A stretch of 64,000 nt of DNA from Halomarina oriensis (GTDB lineage: Archaea > Halobacteriota > Halobacteria > Halobacteriales > Haloarculaceae). The translations under genes were made by a program, and so were the position numbers. The stretch lies in contig NZ_WSZK01000011.1 in NCBI RefSeq assembly GCF_009791395.1, forward strand, positions 1-64,000, read 5' to 3'. A model generated the notes under the pieces. It was not told the DNA's origin, did no database searches, and worked only from the letters and a program-made list of their open reading frames with translations. Below, piece by piece: positions 27,044 through 35,265 of this stretch (within the stretch, counting starts at the first letter, position 1; every line of letters starts with the position of its first letter).

Positions 27044-27760
27044 TCACAGCGGTCGAACCCAGATGTTCCGAAACCGGACGCGGTCGCCGTGGTCCTGAAG
27101 CGCGAGTGGAGCCTCAGTCGGGTGGTTTTCGTACTGTGCGACCGCCCGGTGTACCGTTTCCCCGAGGAGTGTCGTTCGATGCTGGACGAGGACGCCGTTG
27201 TGAAACACGGTCACGACGGCCGGCCGTTCCACGCGCTCCTCACGAAAGTGTGGCCCGTTCCAGACGATGTCGAAGCACTGCCACTCGCCGGGTGGCCGTG
27301 ACGCGTTGACCAGGGGTGGAGACTGACCGTACACCGCCCCGGCGTATCCGTCCGCATACGTCGGATTGTCGTAGTTGTCGAGAACCTGGATCTCGTAGCG
27401 ATCCATGAGAAACACCCCGCTGTTGCCGCGTCCCTGCCCGTCGTCGGTCGTCGCCGGCGGCGATGCCCATTCGAGGTGAAGCTGACAGTCGCCAAACACG
27501 CGCTCGGTTCGAACGTTCCCGGTTCCCGGCGCGACCTCGGCGTAGTCGGCTTCGACGTGCCACTCGACATCACGACCGTCTTCGTGTTCCCACTCAGCCA
27601 TCGCATTGCCGTCGAAGAGAACCGTCGCGTCCGAGGGCGGCTCGCCGGTCGCCAGAGCTCCCCCGGGATCGACCGGTTCGGGATGCGGTCGGTCGGGGTC
27701 GTGGACGCGGTAGCCACACTGTGGCAGTGTTGGCGTGTCGGTGTATCCGGGGTTTTCCAT
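27044..27760 (-). CDS. DUF1080 protein (3-keto-disaccharide hydrolase family)
   Basis: This 238-aa concanavalin-like protein begins MENPGYTDTPTLPQCGYRVH and includes LFDGNAMAEWEHEDGRDVEWHVEADYAEV, RGNSGVFLMDRYEIQVLDNY and GEWQCFDIVWNGPHF, the core of PF06439. Family members cleave or process 3-ketoglycosides or act as glucanase-like modules. It has no signal, so it is probably cytosolic. The stop of the long open frame and the homologous start both support 27760. It is followed 44 bp upstream (leftward transcription) by a Gfo/Idh oxidoreductase, the enzyme type that makes 3-ketosugars, which fits a shared pathway. Confidence 0.9.
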   Translation of the reverse strand: MENPGYTDTPTLPQCGYRVHDPDRPHPEPVDPGGALATGEPPSDATVLFDGNAMAEWEHEDGRDVEWHVEADYAEVAPGTGNVRTERVFGDCQLHLEWASPPATTDDGQGRGNSGVFLMDRYEIQVLDNYDNPTYADGYAGAVYGQSPPLVNASRPPGEWQCFDIVWNGPHFREERVERPAVVTVFHNGVLVQHRTTLLGETVHRAVAQYENHPTEAPLALQDHGDRVRFRNIWVRPL

Positions 27761-27804
27761 GGCTGGGATTACGTCCAGGCTCCTGTGTAGCTGTCGCTCG
27801 GTGG

Positions 27805-28917
27805 CTACTCCCGGACGTCGATCCACTCTCCGGTCTCGGCGGATTCGTACGCGGCGTCGAGCACTCGGAGCAACTGGACCGCGTCGTCGACCGTCGCTGG
27901 GACGTCGCCCGTCTCGTACCCCGCGAAGTACGCCTCGAAGTAGTCCTGGACGAAGTCGCCCCACGCGGGGAACCGGTCGTAGGTCGGCTCGAACTCGACG
28001 GTCCGGCGCGGCGCGGCCGACCAGTCGGGGGCCGACGAGGTGAGTTCGAGTGGCACCGTCGGTTCGTGCTGGAGCGAGTCGTGGTGCAACGGCGTCTGCG
28101 CCTGCGCGTCGGTCCCGTACAGCCCGAGATGAGTGTCCTTGCCACGGTCGCTGAGGTAGTAGCCGGTGTGGTACGTGCCGAGCGTCCCGCCTGCGGTTTC
28201 GAACTGGAGGACGGCCCCCGCGTCGACGTCGGCGTGGGGGTCGTCGGCGTCGTGGAACCGGGCGTTGACGCGGACGATGGGGTCGTCGAGGATCCACGGC
28301 ATGGCGTCGAGCCAGTGAGGGCCGATCCACTGGAGTGCCCCGCCACGGCTCGTCTCGCGGTCGTAGATGTAGTGGGTGGTGTCCCGATACGAGAGTTGGC
28401 TGGCGTTGAACCGTCCCTCGACGGTCCAGACGTCGCCGAAGAATCCCTCTCGAACCCGCTCGCGGAGGTCCATCGCGACGGGGTTTCGTCGGTAGTAGAG
28501 CGTGGGTGAGACGGTGACGTCAGCCTCGGTGGCCCGCCGAGCGATCGGTTCGAGGTCGGTGGCGGTCCGGGCGATGGGTTTCTCGCTGATGACGTGGACG
28601 CCGTTCTCAACGGCTGCCTCAACGACGGCGGGCGTCTCGTCGCTCCGGTAGGTGATCCAGACGACGTCGATGTCGGCGTCCGCGACGAGTCGCGTCGGGT
28701 CCTCGTAGACGGCCGCATCCTCGACGAGGCTCGCGACCTCCTGACCCTCCGTGGTCACCTCGTCGGGGCGCTCGTCCATCGCCGTGAGCGCGGCGGTGTC
28801 GACACGCTTGCCGGGTTCACAGACCGCCGTGACGGTCACGTCGAGGCCGCTCGCGACGGTGAAATACGGGTCGCGGTGGTGGTGCTCGACGCCGACGTAG
28901 CCGATTCGGACTGTCAT
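27805..28917 (-). CDS. Gfo/Idh/MocA oxidoreductase 1
   Basis: This 370-aa NAD(P)-dependent sugar dehydrogenase family member has the N-terminal Rossmann fold (MTVRIGYVGVEHHHRDPYF) and the EKP motif (VHVISEKPIA, about residues 100-108) with the catalytic lysine. The C-terminal alpha/beta domain carries GGALQWIGPHWLDAMPWIL, with the usual D/H pair near the active site. The start at 28917 is preferred to 28941. It is transcribed ahead of the DUF1080 gene (44-bp gap), so it may oxidise a sugar at C3 to make that protein's substrate. A palindrome lies just before the start. Confidence 0.92.
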   Translation of the reverse strand: MTVRIGYVGVEHHHRDPYFTVASGLDVTVTAVCEPGKRVDTAALTAMDERPDEVTTEGQEVASLVEDAAVYEDPTRLVADADIDVVWITYRSDETPAVVEAAVENGVHVISEKPIARTATDLEPIARRATEADVTVSPTLYYRRNPVAMDLRERVREGFFGDVWTVEGRFNASQLSYRDTTHYIYDRETSRGGALQWIGPHWLDAMPWILDDPIVRVNARFHDADDPHADVDAGAVLQFETAGGTLGTYHTGYYLSDRGKDTHLGLYGTDAQAQTPLHHDSLQHEPTVPLELTSSAPDWSAAPRRTVEFEPTYDRFPAWGDFVQDYFEAYFAGYETGDVPATVDDAVQLLRVLDAAYESAETGEWIDVRE

Positions 28918-28924
28918 GTCGACC

Positions 28925-28939
28925 GTTCGTGAAACGAAC
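28925..28939. promoter_or_regulatory. perfect palindrome GTTCGT-GAA-ACGAAC
   Basis: The arms GTTCGT and ACGAAC are separated by three bases. The palindrome lies 8 bp upstream of the ATG at 28917, between the start and a TATA-like TAGTTTC (28945-28953, minus strand). It is a good operator candidate for the leftward Gfo/Idh-DUF1080 transcript. Confidence 0.5.
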
Positions 28940-29022
28940 ACAAGAAACTACCCCCTCCGCCGAGGCTTGGAGCCGATATCGGCGGCTACGACGGTCGACT
29001 GACGGTCGCCTGTCCACCGGAA

Positions 29023-29030
29023 ACTATTAT
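29023..29030 (+). promoter_or_regulatory. TATA-like element of Gfo/Idh 2
   Basis: ACTATTAT lies 17-24 bp before the ATG at 29047. A purine-rich GGGAGGTGATG follows, so either a leaderless start at 29047 or a start at 29062 is possible. Confidence 0.45.
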
Positions 29031-29046
29031 CAGCGCGCGGGAGGTG

Positions 29047-30210
29047 ATGAGAACGAAACAGATGAAAGAGCTAGGTATCATCATGAACGGCGTGACCGGA
29101 CGGATGGGAACCAACCAGCATCTCGTCCGGTCCATCCTCGCGTTGCGCGAGGAAGGTGGCGTGGAACTCCCCGACGGCGAGCGTGTCCTGCCCGACCCGG
29201 TGCTCGTCGGGCGGGACGAACGGAAGCTGCGACGGTTGAGCGAGGAGTACGGCGTTGAGCGCTGGACCGCCGACCCCGATCTGGAGTCGTGTCTCGACGG
29301 CGACGACACGGTCTACTTCGACTCCCAGATAACCAACCGTCGTGCGCCCGCCCTGCTACGAGCCATCGAGGCCGGCAAGCACGTCTACTGCGAGAAGCCC
29401 CTCGCATCGGACCTCGACACGGCCGTCGAGGTGGCGCGCACGGCCGAGGCGAGCGGTGTGAAACACGGCATCGTCCAGGACAAGCTCTGGCTCCCCGGCA
29501 TCCAGAAGCTCCAGCGCCTGCTCGACATGGACTTCTTCGGCGAGGTGCTCTCGGTCCGCGTCGAGTTCGGCTACTGGGTGTTCACGGGGCACGGCCAACC
29601 CGCCCAGCGACCGTCGTGGAACTACCGGGCGGAGGACGGCGGCGGCATCATCGACGACATGTTCTCCCACTGGAGCTACGTGCTGGAGACCCTCTTCGGT
29701 CGGGTGGAGTCGGTGGCCTGTCTCGGGAGGACACACGTCCCGCGTCGCGTCGACGAGGCCGGCGAGGAGTACGAGGCGACGGCCGACGACGCCGCCTACG
29801 CCATCATGGAACTGGACGGTGGGACGGTCGCGCAGGTGAACTCGTCGTGGACGACCCGCGTCAACCGGGACGACCTGCTGGAGATCCAGGTCGACGGCAC
29901 CGACGGGAGCGCCGTCGCCGGACTCCGCGACTGCAAGACACAGTCACACGCGAACACACCGAAACCGGTCTGGAACCCCGACACGCCGACAAACCACGAT
30001 TTCACTGACGACTGGAGCGATGTCCCGAACAACCGTGAGTTCGAGAACGCGTTCAAACAGCAGTGGGCCGCGTTCCTCCGCCACGTCGCCGCCGACGAGC
30101 CGTTCCCCTACGACTTCCGGGAGGGGGTCAAGGGCATCCAGCTGACGGAGGCGAGTCACCGGTCGTGGGACGAACGGCGCACCGTCGACATTGACGAGCC
30201 GCCGGTCTGA
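29047..30210 (+). CDS. Gfo/Idh/MocA oxidoreductase 2
   Basis: This 387-aa oxidoreductase has the nucleotide site near IIMNGVTGRMGTNQHL, the EKP motif (KHVYCEKPLASDL, with the catalytic K) and QDKLWLPGIQKLQRLLDMDFF. The C-terminal domain includes WNYRAEDGGGIIDDMFSHWSYVLE, where D and H residues typical of the active site are seen. It is longer at the N-terminus than the other three Gfo/Idh proteins and carries a HANTPKPVWNPDTPTNHDFTDD insert. The start at 29047 or 29062 is uncertain. It is divergent from Gfo/Idh 1 and converges with the LarA-like gene. A sugar or inositol-like substrate is likely. Confidence 0.9.
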   Translation: MRTKQMKELGIIMNGVTGRMGTNQHLVRSILALREEGGVELPDGERVLPDPVLVGRDERKLRRLSEEYGVERWTADPDLESCLDGDDTVYFDSQITNRRAPALLRAIEAGKHVYCEKPLASDLDTAVEVARTAEASGVKHGIVQDKLWLPGIQKLQRLLDMDFFGEVLSVRVEFGYWVFTGHGQPAQRPSWNYRAEDGGGIIDDMFSHWSYVLETLFGRVESVACLGRTHVPRRVDEAGEEYEATADDAAYAIMELDGGTVAQVNSSWTTRVNRDDLLEIQVDGTDGSAVAGLRDCKTQSHANTPKPVWNPDTPTNHDFTDDWSDVPNNREFENAFKQQWAAFLRHVAADEPFPYDFREGVKGIQLTEASHRSWDERRTVDIDEPPV

Positions 30211-30241
30211 GCGGCCGACCGCGGTCTGTGAATCGTCGCTG

Positions 30242-31627
30242 TCACTCTCCACTCGGGTCGTCCTCGTCGCTCCGGGCGGCCGGTGCCGCCTCGTGTGGCG
30301 TCGGTGCGACGAAGTCACCGCCCTCGAAGGCGATAGGTTCGGGTTCGGCGACGACGCGGAGGTCGTCGCGTTCGCGTGCCGTCTCGACGAGCGCGGTCGA
30401 CGCGTAGAGCTGGCCGAGGCGCATCGTGTCGGTCGCACGGACGACTCGGACGGTGTCGGGGTCGACGACCCCGATGGTCGAGAGCGCACAGACCAGCCCC
30501 GCACGGTCGGTTTCGGCGACCGGCGGGAGGCGGACTCCTCGTGTCGTGCTCGCCGTCAGTGCGTTGACGAGCGTGGTCGGCATATCGACGGCGGCGAGCA
30601 GGTCGGCGTGGACGACGTCGGCCGACCCCATCCCCATCGCGTTGCCGTGGGCCGCCTCCGTGAGCGACCGGGTGTAGATGCGCTTGATGTCCGGGTGGTC
30701 GGGTTCCGGCTCTTGAATCGCGAACGGGCGGCGGCCGATGACGTTCGTGTCCATGCCTTGTCCGCTGACGTCCTTGCCTTGCCGGTCGATGATGAGGACG
30801 TCAATGTCGTCGAACGGGAGCGTCGGCATGCGCTCGTAGGCCGTCTCCAGCAGTTCCGCCTCGCGGTTGAGGAAGCCACTCGGTGGGACCCCTTCGATGA
30901 GCGTCGTATCGTCGTGCTGGTCCTCGACGATAGCGACGCCGCCCACGACGGGCAGCGCGTCGAGGAGCTGTTCGGTAATCGCTGGAAGCATCTCCCGGAG
31001 TGACCAGTCGACCGCCCAGTCGTGGGCGATTTTCGCGCCGCGCTGCTTCCCGAGACCGATGACGAGCATCTTCGAGAGGCCGCTCTCGACGGTCCCGTCG
31101 AAGTCGGTGTGCGGTTTCACACGGTTGATGGGGAGGATGGCGTCGGCGTCGGCCGCATGCGCGTCCGTGACGACCGGAACGTCCCGATCGGCGGTGCGCC
31201 CGACCTCGACGACATCCATGCTCGACCGAATCGCACAGCCGACCGACGCCTCGGTGACGCCGAGTTCGGCGAGCATCTCGCGTTGCCCCTCGGCGGTCGC
31301 TCCGCCGTGGCTGCCCATCGCGGGAACGACGAACGGGTCGAACCCCCGCCCGTCGAGCGCGTCAACGACGCCGGCGACGATGGCGGGCAGATTGGCGATG
31401 CCCCGACTCCCCACGCCGAGCGCGACCTCTCCGCCGTCGGGCACGCCGTCGAACGACATCCCGTCTACCGCACGGGCAGCGTGCGCACGGACCTCCCCGT
31501 GCGGGATCGGGTCGGTGTCCCACATCTGCTCGATGAGTCCCAGCTCCGGCAGCGGCGTCTCGCCGCAAGCGTCGAGAACGGTCGCTTCCGGAACGGCGAG
31601 CGACGACTGGGGCGTGTTCGAGTCCAT
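30242..31627 (-). CDS. LarA-like (DUF2088/lactate racemase N-terminal) protein
   Basis: This protein of about 461 aa carries the lactate-racemase-type fold (VALGVGSRGIANLPAIV, FVVPAMGSHGGATAEGQREMLAELG, ILPINRVKPHTDF). Conserved H residues of the LarA family are present: SHGG and KPHTDF. The long C-terminal part includes SLTEAAHGNAMGMGSADVV. The start at 31627 (MDSNTPQSSL) is preferred, since the upstream frame is poor. LarA needs a nickel pincer cofactor, and no larB/C/E genes are in the window. A role as a 2-hydroxyacid racemase or epimerase in sugar-acid catabolism is inferred. Confidence 0.85.
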   Translation of the reverse strand: MDSNTPQSSLAVPEATVLDACGETPLPELGLIEQMWDTDPIPHGEVRAHAARAVDGMSFDGVPDGGEVALGVGSRGIANLPAIVAGVVDALDGRGFDPFVVPAMGSHGGATAEGQREMLAELGVTEASVGCAIRSSMDVVEVGRTADRDVPVVTDAHAADADAILPINRVKPHTDFDGTVESGLSKMLVIGLGKQRGAKIAHDWAVDWSLREMLPAITEQLLDALPVVGGVAIVEDQHDDTTLIEGVPPSGFLNREAELLETAYERMPTLPFDDIDVLIIDRQGKDVSGQGMDTNVIGRRPFAIQEPEPDHPDIKRIYTRSLTEAAHGNAMGMGSADVVHADLLAAVDMPTTLVNALTASTTRGVRLPPVAETDRAGLVCALSTIGVVDPDTVRVVRATDTMRLGQLYASTALVETARERDDLRVVAEPEPIAFEGGDFVAPTPHEAAPAARSDEDDPSGE

Positions 31628-32203
31628 GCGTGCTGGGCCGCGGTGCTGGGGCATAAACCTGGCCCACCGTCCGTCCCGGATCAGTGGTCGGTCCGTCGGG
31701 ACCGTCACGAAGGACAGTATGTCGGCGCGGCATGGACTGCCTGTCTCATTTCTGTTCACTAAGGGTAAACATAGGCCGGAATAGTGGTGTGTTAACAGCC
31801 GACGATTTTCAAGAGACTAACAGTACTAGTCTTGTTATGGGCTCCGCAAAGCGGCCCATTTTGGTTGAACAGCTGTTTTTCTGTAGTGAACAAACTAATC
31901 TGCCCCTCGTCACGCGACCGTCACTGCCTCCGGTCCACACCTCCGCCGTGGGGCAGAAGAGCGACTCTCCGGGATCGCCCCGGTGTGCTACGTGTTCACT
32001 AACGTCGAACGTCGTCGGGTCGTACCGTGGTCTTGATTGTGTGTGGTGCCCGCAGAGCTGGTCGAATCGCTCACGACTCCGTCAGCGGCGGCCGAGCGAC
32101 GGCGCCTCGATGTGACCGAGATTCACGTAACTGCCGACAGGCTTACTATGGTCGTCCGACGAGACGGACGTGAGTGTACCATGCTCCAATCAGGTGATCC
32201 GAT
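31628..32203. other. 576-bp divergent intergenic region with repeats
   Basis: No gene is seen. Repeated TGTTCACTA elements occur at 31753-31762 (+), 31884-31892 (-) and 31993-32002 (+). A gapped palindrome AACAgtACTAGTctTGTT lies at 31820-31837. A hairpin-like GGG-ct-CCGC-AAA-GCGG-CCC at 31840-31858 is followed by ATTTT. This is the most signal-rich intergenic region of the catabolic island and probably controls the divergent LarA-like and DUF1961 genes. Confidence 0.55.
31820..31837. promoter_or_regulatory. gapped palindrome AACA-nn-ACTAGT-nn-TGTT
   Basis: This 18-bp element has symmetric AACA/TGTT ends around the palindrome ACTAGT. It sits in the region with three TGTTCACTA copies. It is a possible regulator-binding site; this is not proven. 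Confidence 0.4.
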
Positions 32204-32851
32204 ATGAGTGAGCCGAGCGATGCTTCGAGCCCCGTCCGGATCGGTGGTGCCGAACTGACGGTCGAGCCGCTGTGGGACGCCGACTTCGACTCGTCGGCGG
32301 AGTGGGTGGTCGAACAGCAGAAGCCGGGTAGCACGGTCCGCTTCGAGGGTGGGCAGCTCCACGTCGACTGCGTCGACGAGCGAGGGGTCACCGTCTGGAC
32401 GCCCCAGGAGTTCCCCAGTGACCTGCTCGTGGAGTACGAGGCGACCGTCAGCGAACCCGCCGACCGCACGACTAGCCGAAACCTGAACTGCTTCGTCTGT
32501 GCCTCGGACGACCCGCCGCTCGCCGAGACCGAACGGAGCGGCGGGTACAACGAGTACCACGAGTTCCCGAACTACATCTTCACGCTGACGAACACCCACA
32601 CGCGGCTGCGCCGCGACCCCGGTTTCGAACTGACGAGCGAGCTCATGATGGGGGTCCAGCCCGACGAGCCGTACACCGTCCAGCTCTACAAGACCGGCGG
32701 CCGCCTCCGCACCGCGGTCAACGGTCGGCTGCTCCACGACTGGACCGACGACGACCCGCACGGAGCGGGGTGGGTCGGCCTTCGAACCTACGACACCGAC
32801 GTCACCTACGACCGCTGGACGGTCTACGACGTCCTCGACGGCGACCGATAG
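32204..32851 (+). CDS. DUF1961-like glycan-associated protein (YesU-type fold)
   Basis: This 215-aa protein is built of beta strands (concanavalin-like). It includes FDSSAEWVVEQQKPGSTVRF, GGYNEYHEFPNYIFTLTNTH and RLRRDPGFELTSELMMGVQP, and ends RWTVYDVLDGDR. The pattern matches DUF1961/DUF6250 proteins found in polysaccharide loci (for example YesU in the rhamnogalacturonan locus of Bacillus). No signal peptide is present. A GGTGAT run 5-6 bp before the ATG may act as a ribosome binding site. Function may be glycan binding or lyase-like; the evidence is family context. Confidence 0.75.
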   Translation: MSEPSDASSPVRIGGAELTVEPLWDADFDSSAEWVVEQQKPGSTVRFEGGQLHVDCVDERGVTVWTPQEFPSDLLVEYEATVSEPADRTTSRNLNCFVCASDDPPLAETERSGGYNEYHEFPNYIFTLTNTHTRLRRDPGFELTSELMMGVQPDEPYTVQLYKTGGRLRTAVNGRLLHDWTDDDPHGAGWVGLRTYDTDVTYDRWTVYDVLDGDR

Positions 32852-32887
32852 CCCACGAACCGGCTCTCGGAGCCGTCTTCGGTGTCC

Positions 32888-35056
32888 TCAGAACCGGGCG
32901 TCCGTCACCGCCTCGATGAGCCGCTCGACCCGCTCCGGCCCCGGCAGGTAGGCGTCCTCGGTCTGATTCCCGGGGAAGTGTACGTCGAACCCGGTCGCCC
33001 GCTTGATCGGCGCTTCGAGGTACTCCAGCGCGTGTTCGTTGACGAGCGCCGACAGCTCAGCGCCGAGTCCGAGCGTCCGCCGCGCCTCGTGGAGGATCGC
33101 ACATCGACCCGTCTTCCGAACGGACGCGAGCACCGTCTCGACGTCCAGCGGCGCGAGGGTCCGTAGGTCAACGAGTTCGACGCTCGCATCGACGCGCTCG
33201 GCCGCCGTGACCGCGTGTGGGATCATCGCCCCGTACGTGAGGAGCGTCACGTCCGTCCCCTCGGTGACGAGTCGCGCGTCGTCGAGTGGCCGCGTGTACT
33301 CCTCGACCGGGACCGGCTCGGTCGCCGTCCGGTAGCACCGCTTCGGCTCCATCACGACGACGGGGTCGGGGTGGCGAATACTCGCCGCCAGTAGCCCCTT
33401 CGCCTCGGCTGGCGTGCTCGGGCAGACGACGCGGACGCCGGGGGTGTGGACGAGGAACGACTCGGTCGACTCGGAATGGTACTCGCTGGCTTTGATACCG
33501 CCGCCGTAGGGCACTCGAACTGTCAACGGTACCTCGGTGTTCCCGCCGGTTCGTTCGTAGGTCTTCGCGAGGGCGTACATGAACTGGCCGAACGCGGGGT
33601 AGAGAAAGCCCATGAACTGTATCTCCGCGACGACCCGCTCGCCGCGCATTGCCATCCCGACCGCGGTCCCGAGGATGCCGTTCTCCGAAAGCGGTGTGTC
33701 GACGACCCGCTCCCGCCCGAAGCGCTCGACCAGCCCCTCGGTCGCCCTGAAGACGCCGCCGATGGGGCCGACGTCGTAGCCGAGGAGCCGAACCCGGTCG
33801 TCCCGCGCGAGCTCCTGGTGGAGCGTCCGATTGACCGCCGTCACGAGGTTCATCGGCTCGGTCTCGCCCGTCGGTGTGGGCCGCTCGCTCGGTCGTTCAC
33901 TGTCGGCGTGTATAGAGTCACCCGCACCGCCGCCCAGTTCGACCCCGGCGTCGAGAAACGGGTTCTCGCCGTTCAGTTCGGCGCGAAGCTCTGCACGTTG
34001 GCGACGTTCCCGCCACGAGGTGCCGTGGAGGTGGTTGTCGAACATCGTCGAGGGGTCGGACCGGGGCACCGACCGGGCGCGGTCGACGGCCGACGCAACG
34101 GTCGATTCGGCCTCGCGTTCGATCGCCGCGATGCGGTCGTCGTCGAGAACCCCTTCGTCGACGAGGTACGTCTCCAGGCGGTCGAGCGGGTCGCGGTCCG
34201 CCCAGTAGGCGGCCTCCCGGTCGCTCCGGTAGACGCTTTCCTCGTCGGCGGTGTTGTGTTCACCCCTCCGATAGGTAACGCACTCGACGAAGGTCGGCCC
34301 GTCGCCGCGACGTGCCCGCTCGACGGCGTCGCGGGTGGCGTCATACACCGCGAACACGTCGTTCCCGTCGACGCGGTCGTGTGGAACGCCGTACGCGTCG
34401 GCCTTCTGAGCGAACGTCTCGGCGGCCGTCTGCCGGTGAGCCGGCACCGAGATCGCCCACTGGTTGTTCTGACAAACGATGACCGCCGGCGCGTCGAACA
34501 CGCCGGCGAAGTTGAGCGCGTCGTGGAAGTCACCCTGACTCGTCGACCCGTCGCCGATGTACGCCATCGTGACGACGTCCCGGTCGCGAAAGCGGTCGGC
34601 CATCGCTGACCCGACCGCGTTGGTCACGTTCGCCCCGAGCGGGATGTACGCGGGGGTGACGTTCACCGCAGGCGAATCGGAGATAGAGAGGTGTTCGTCG
34701 ATAGTTTCGGGCTCTTTGCCCATGAGCCCCGCGACGAGACGGTCGATGGGTGCGTCCCAGTAGAGCGACGCCGGGGTCTGGCGGTAGGTGGGAAAGAGCC
34801 AATCGGCCGGGCGAAGCGCCGCACTCGACCCGAGTGACACCGCCTCCTCGCCAAGCGTCCGGGAGACGATGCTGACCTCACCACGTCGCTGCATGGCGAA
34901 CAGTCGGGATTCGAGGGTGCGCGTCAGGACGATGGTCCGATAGAACGCGAGGAGTTCCGCCTCGTCGCGAATCGGTGCCGGCCGTTCGAGGTCACCGCTT
35001 GGCGTCAGTATTCGATCGAACGCTTCGGCGGGTCGCCGCTCGTCCCAGACGTCCAT
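32888..35056 (-). CDS. fused 2-oxoacid dehydrogenase E1 alpha-beta
   Basis: This 722-aa protein joins the two subunits of a branched-chain-type E1 (thiamine diphosphate) decarboxylase. The alpha part (about 1-365) has the ThDP motif GDGSTSQGDFHDALNFAGVF with GDG at 168-170 and NN at 197-198. A charged linker (about 366-400) leads to the beta part (from about 402, MNLVTAVNRTLHQELARD), with PLSENGILGTAVGMAMRGERVVAEIQFMGF and PYGGGIKASEYHSESTES. E1 normally hands the acyl group to E2 and E3, and neither is in the window. It may decarboxylate a 2-oxoacid derived from sugar breakdown and partner with an E2 elsewhere. Confidence 0.94.
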   Translation of the reverse strand: MDVWDERRPAEAFDRILTPSGDLERPAPIRDEAELLAFYRTIVLTRTLESRLFAMQRRGEVSIVSRTLGEEAVSLGSSAALRPADWLFPTYRQTPASLYWDAPIDRLVAGLMGKEPETIDEHLSISDSPAVNVTPAYIPLGANVTNAVGSAMADRFRDRDVVTMAYIGDGSTSQGDFHDALNFAGVFDAPAVIVCQNNQWAISVPAHRQTAAETFAQKADAYGVPHDRVDGNDVFAVYDATRDAVERARRGDGPTFVECVTYRRGEHNTADEESVYRSDREAAYWADRDPLDRLETYLVDEGVLDDDRIAAIEREAESTVASAVDRARSVPRSDPSTMFDNHLHGTSWRERRQRAELRAELNGENPFLDAGVELGGGAGDSIHADSERPSERPTPTGETEPMNLVTAVNRTLHQELARDDRVRLLGYDVGPIGGVFRATEGLVERFGRERVVDTPLSENGILGTAVGMAMRGERVVAEIQFMGFLYPAFGQFMYALAKTYERTGGNTEVPLTVRVPYGGGIKASEYHSESTESFLVHTPGVRVVCPSTPAEAKGLLAASIRHPDPVVVMEPKRCYRTATEPVPVEEYTRPLDDARLVTEGTDVTLLTYGAMIPHAVTAAERVDASVELVDLRTLAPLDVETVLASVRKTGRCAILHEARRTLGLGAELSALVNEHALEYLEAPIKRATGFDVHFPGNQTEDAYLPGPERVERLIEAVTDARF

Positions 35057-35265
35057 GGCGTGATGAATCCGACCGACCGCTTAACACTGTGGGTGTCGGT
35101 GGCACGAACCGGGCGACCGCCGCGATTGCAGCACAGAGAGCGCAAGCATGGTGTGGGTCCGCGGTGGTCGTCCTCCAGTGGGTCGGTACCCGCTCGACGG
35201 GCGGTCGTCCGGGTACCCGGTGTGGTCGAGACAGCTATTTGCTCCCGTCGTCCGACTGCACCGGT

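Noticed and set aside
27761-28330. N-terminal extension of the DUF1080 frame
   Set aside because: The extension is arginine-rich and overlaps Gfo/Idh 1 on the same strand in another frame. The family start fits the ATG at 27760.
31840-31858. Hairpin GGGCTCCGC-AAA-GCGGCCC as terminator
   Set aside because: No gene ends just upstream on the plus strand, and the following T-run is only four bases. It is kept as a structural note within the intergenic entry.
16601-32002. Common regulator for the TGTTCA repeats near parA and the TGTTCACTA boxes at 31.7-32.0 kb
   Set aside because: Only a 6-bp core is shared; spacing and flanks differ. Chance similarity is the simpler explanation.
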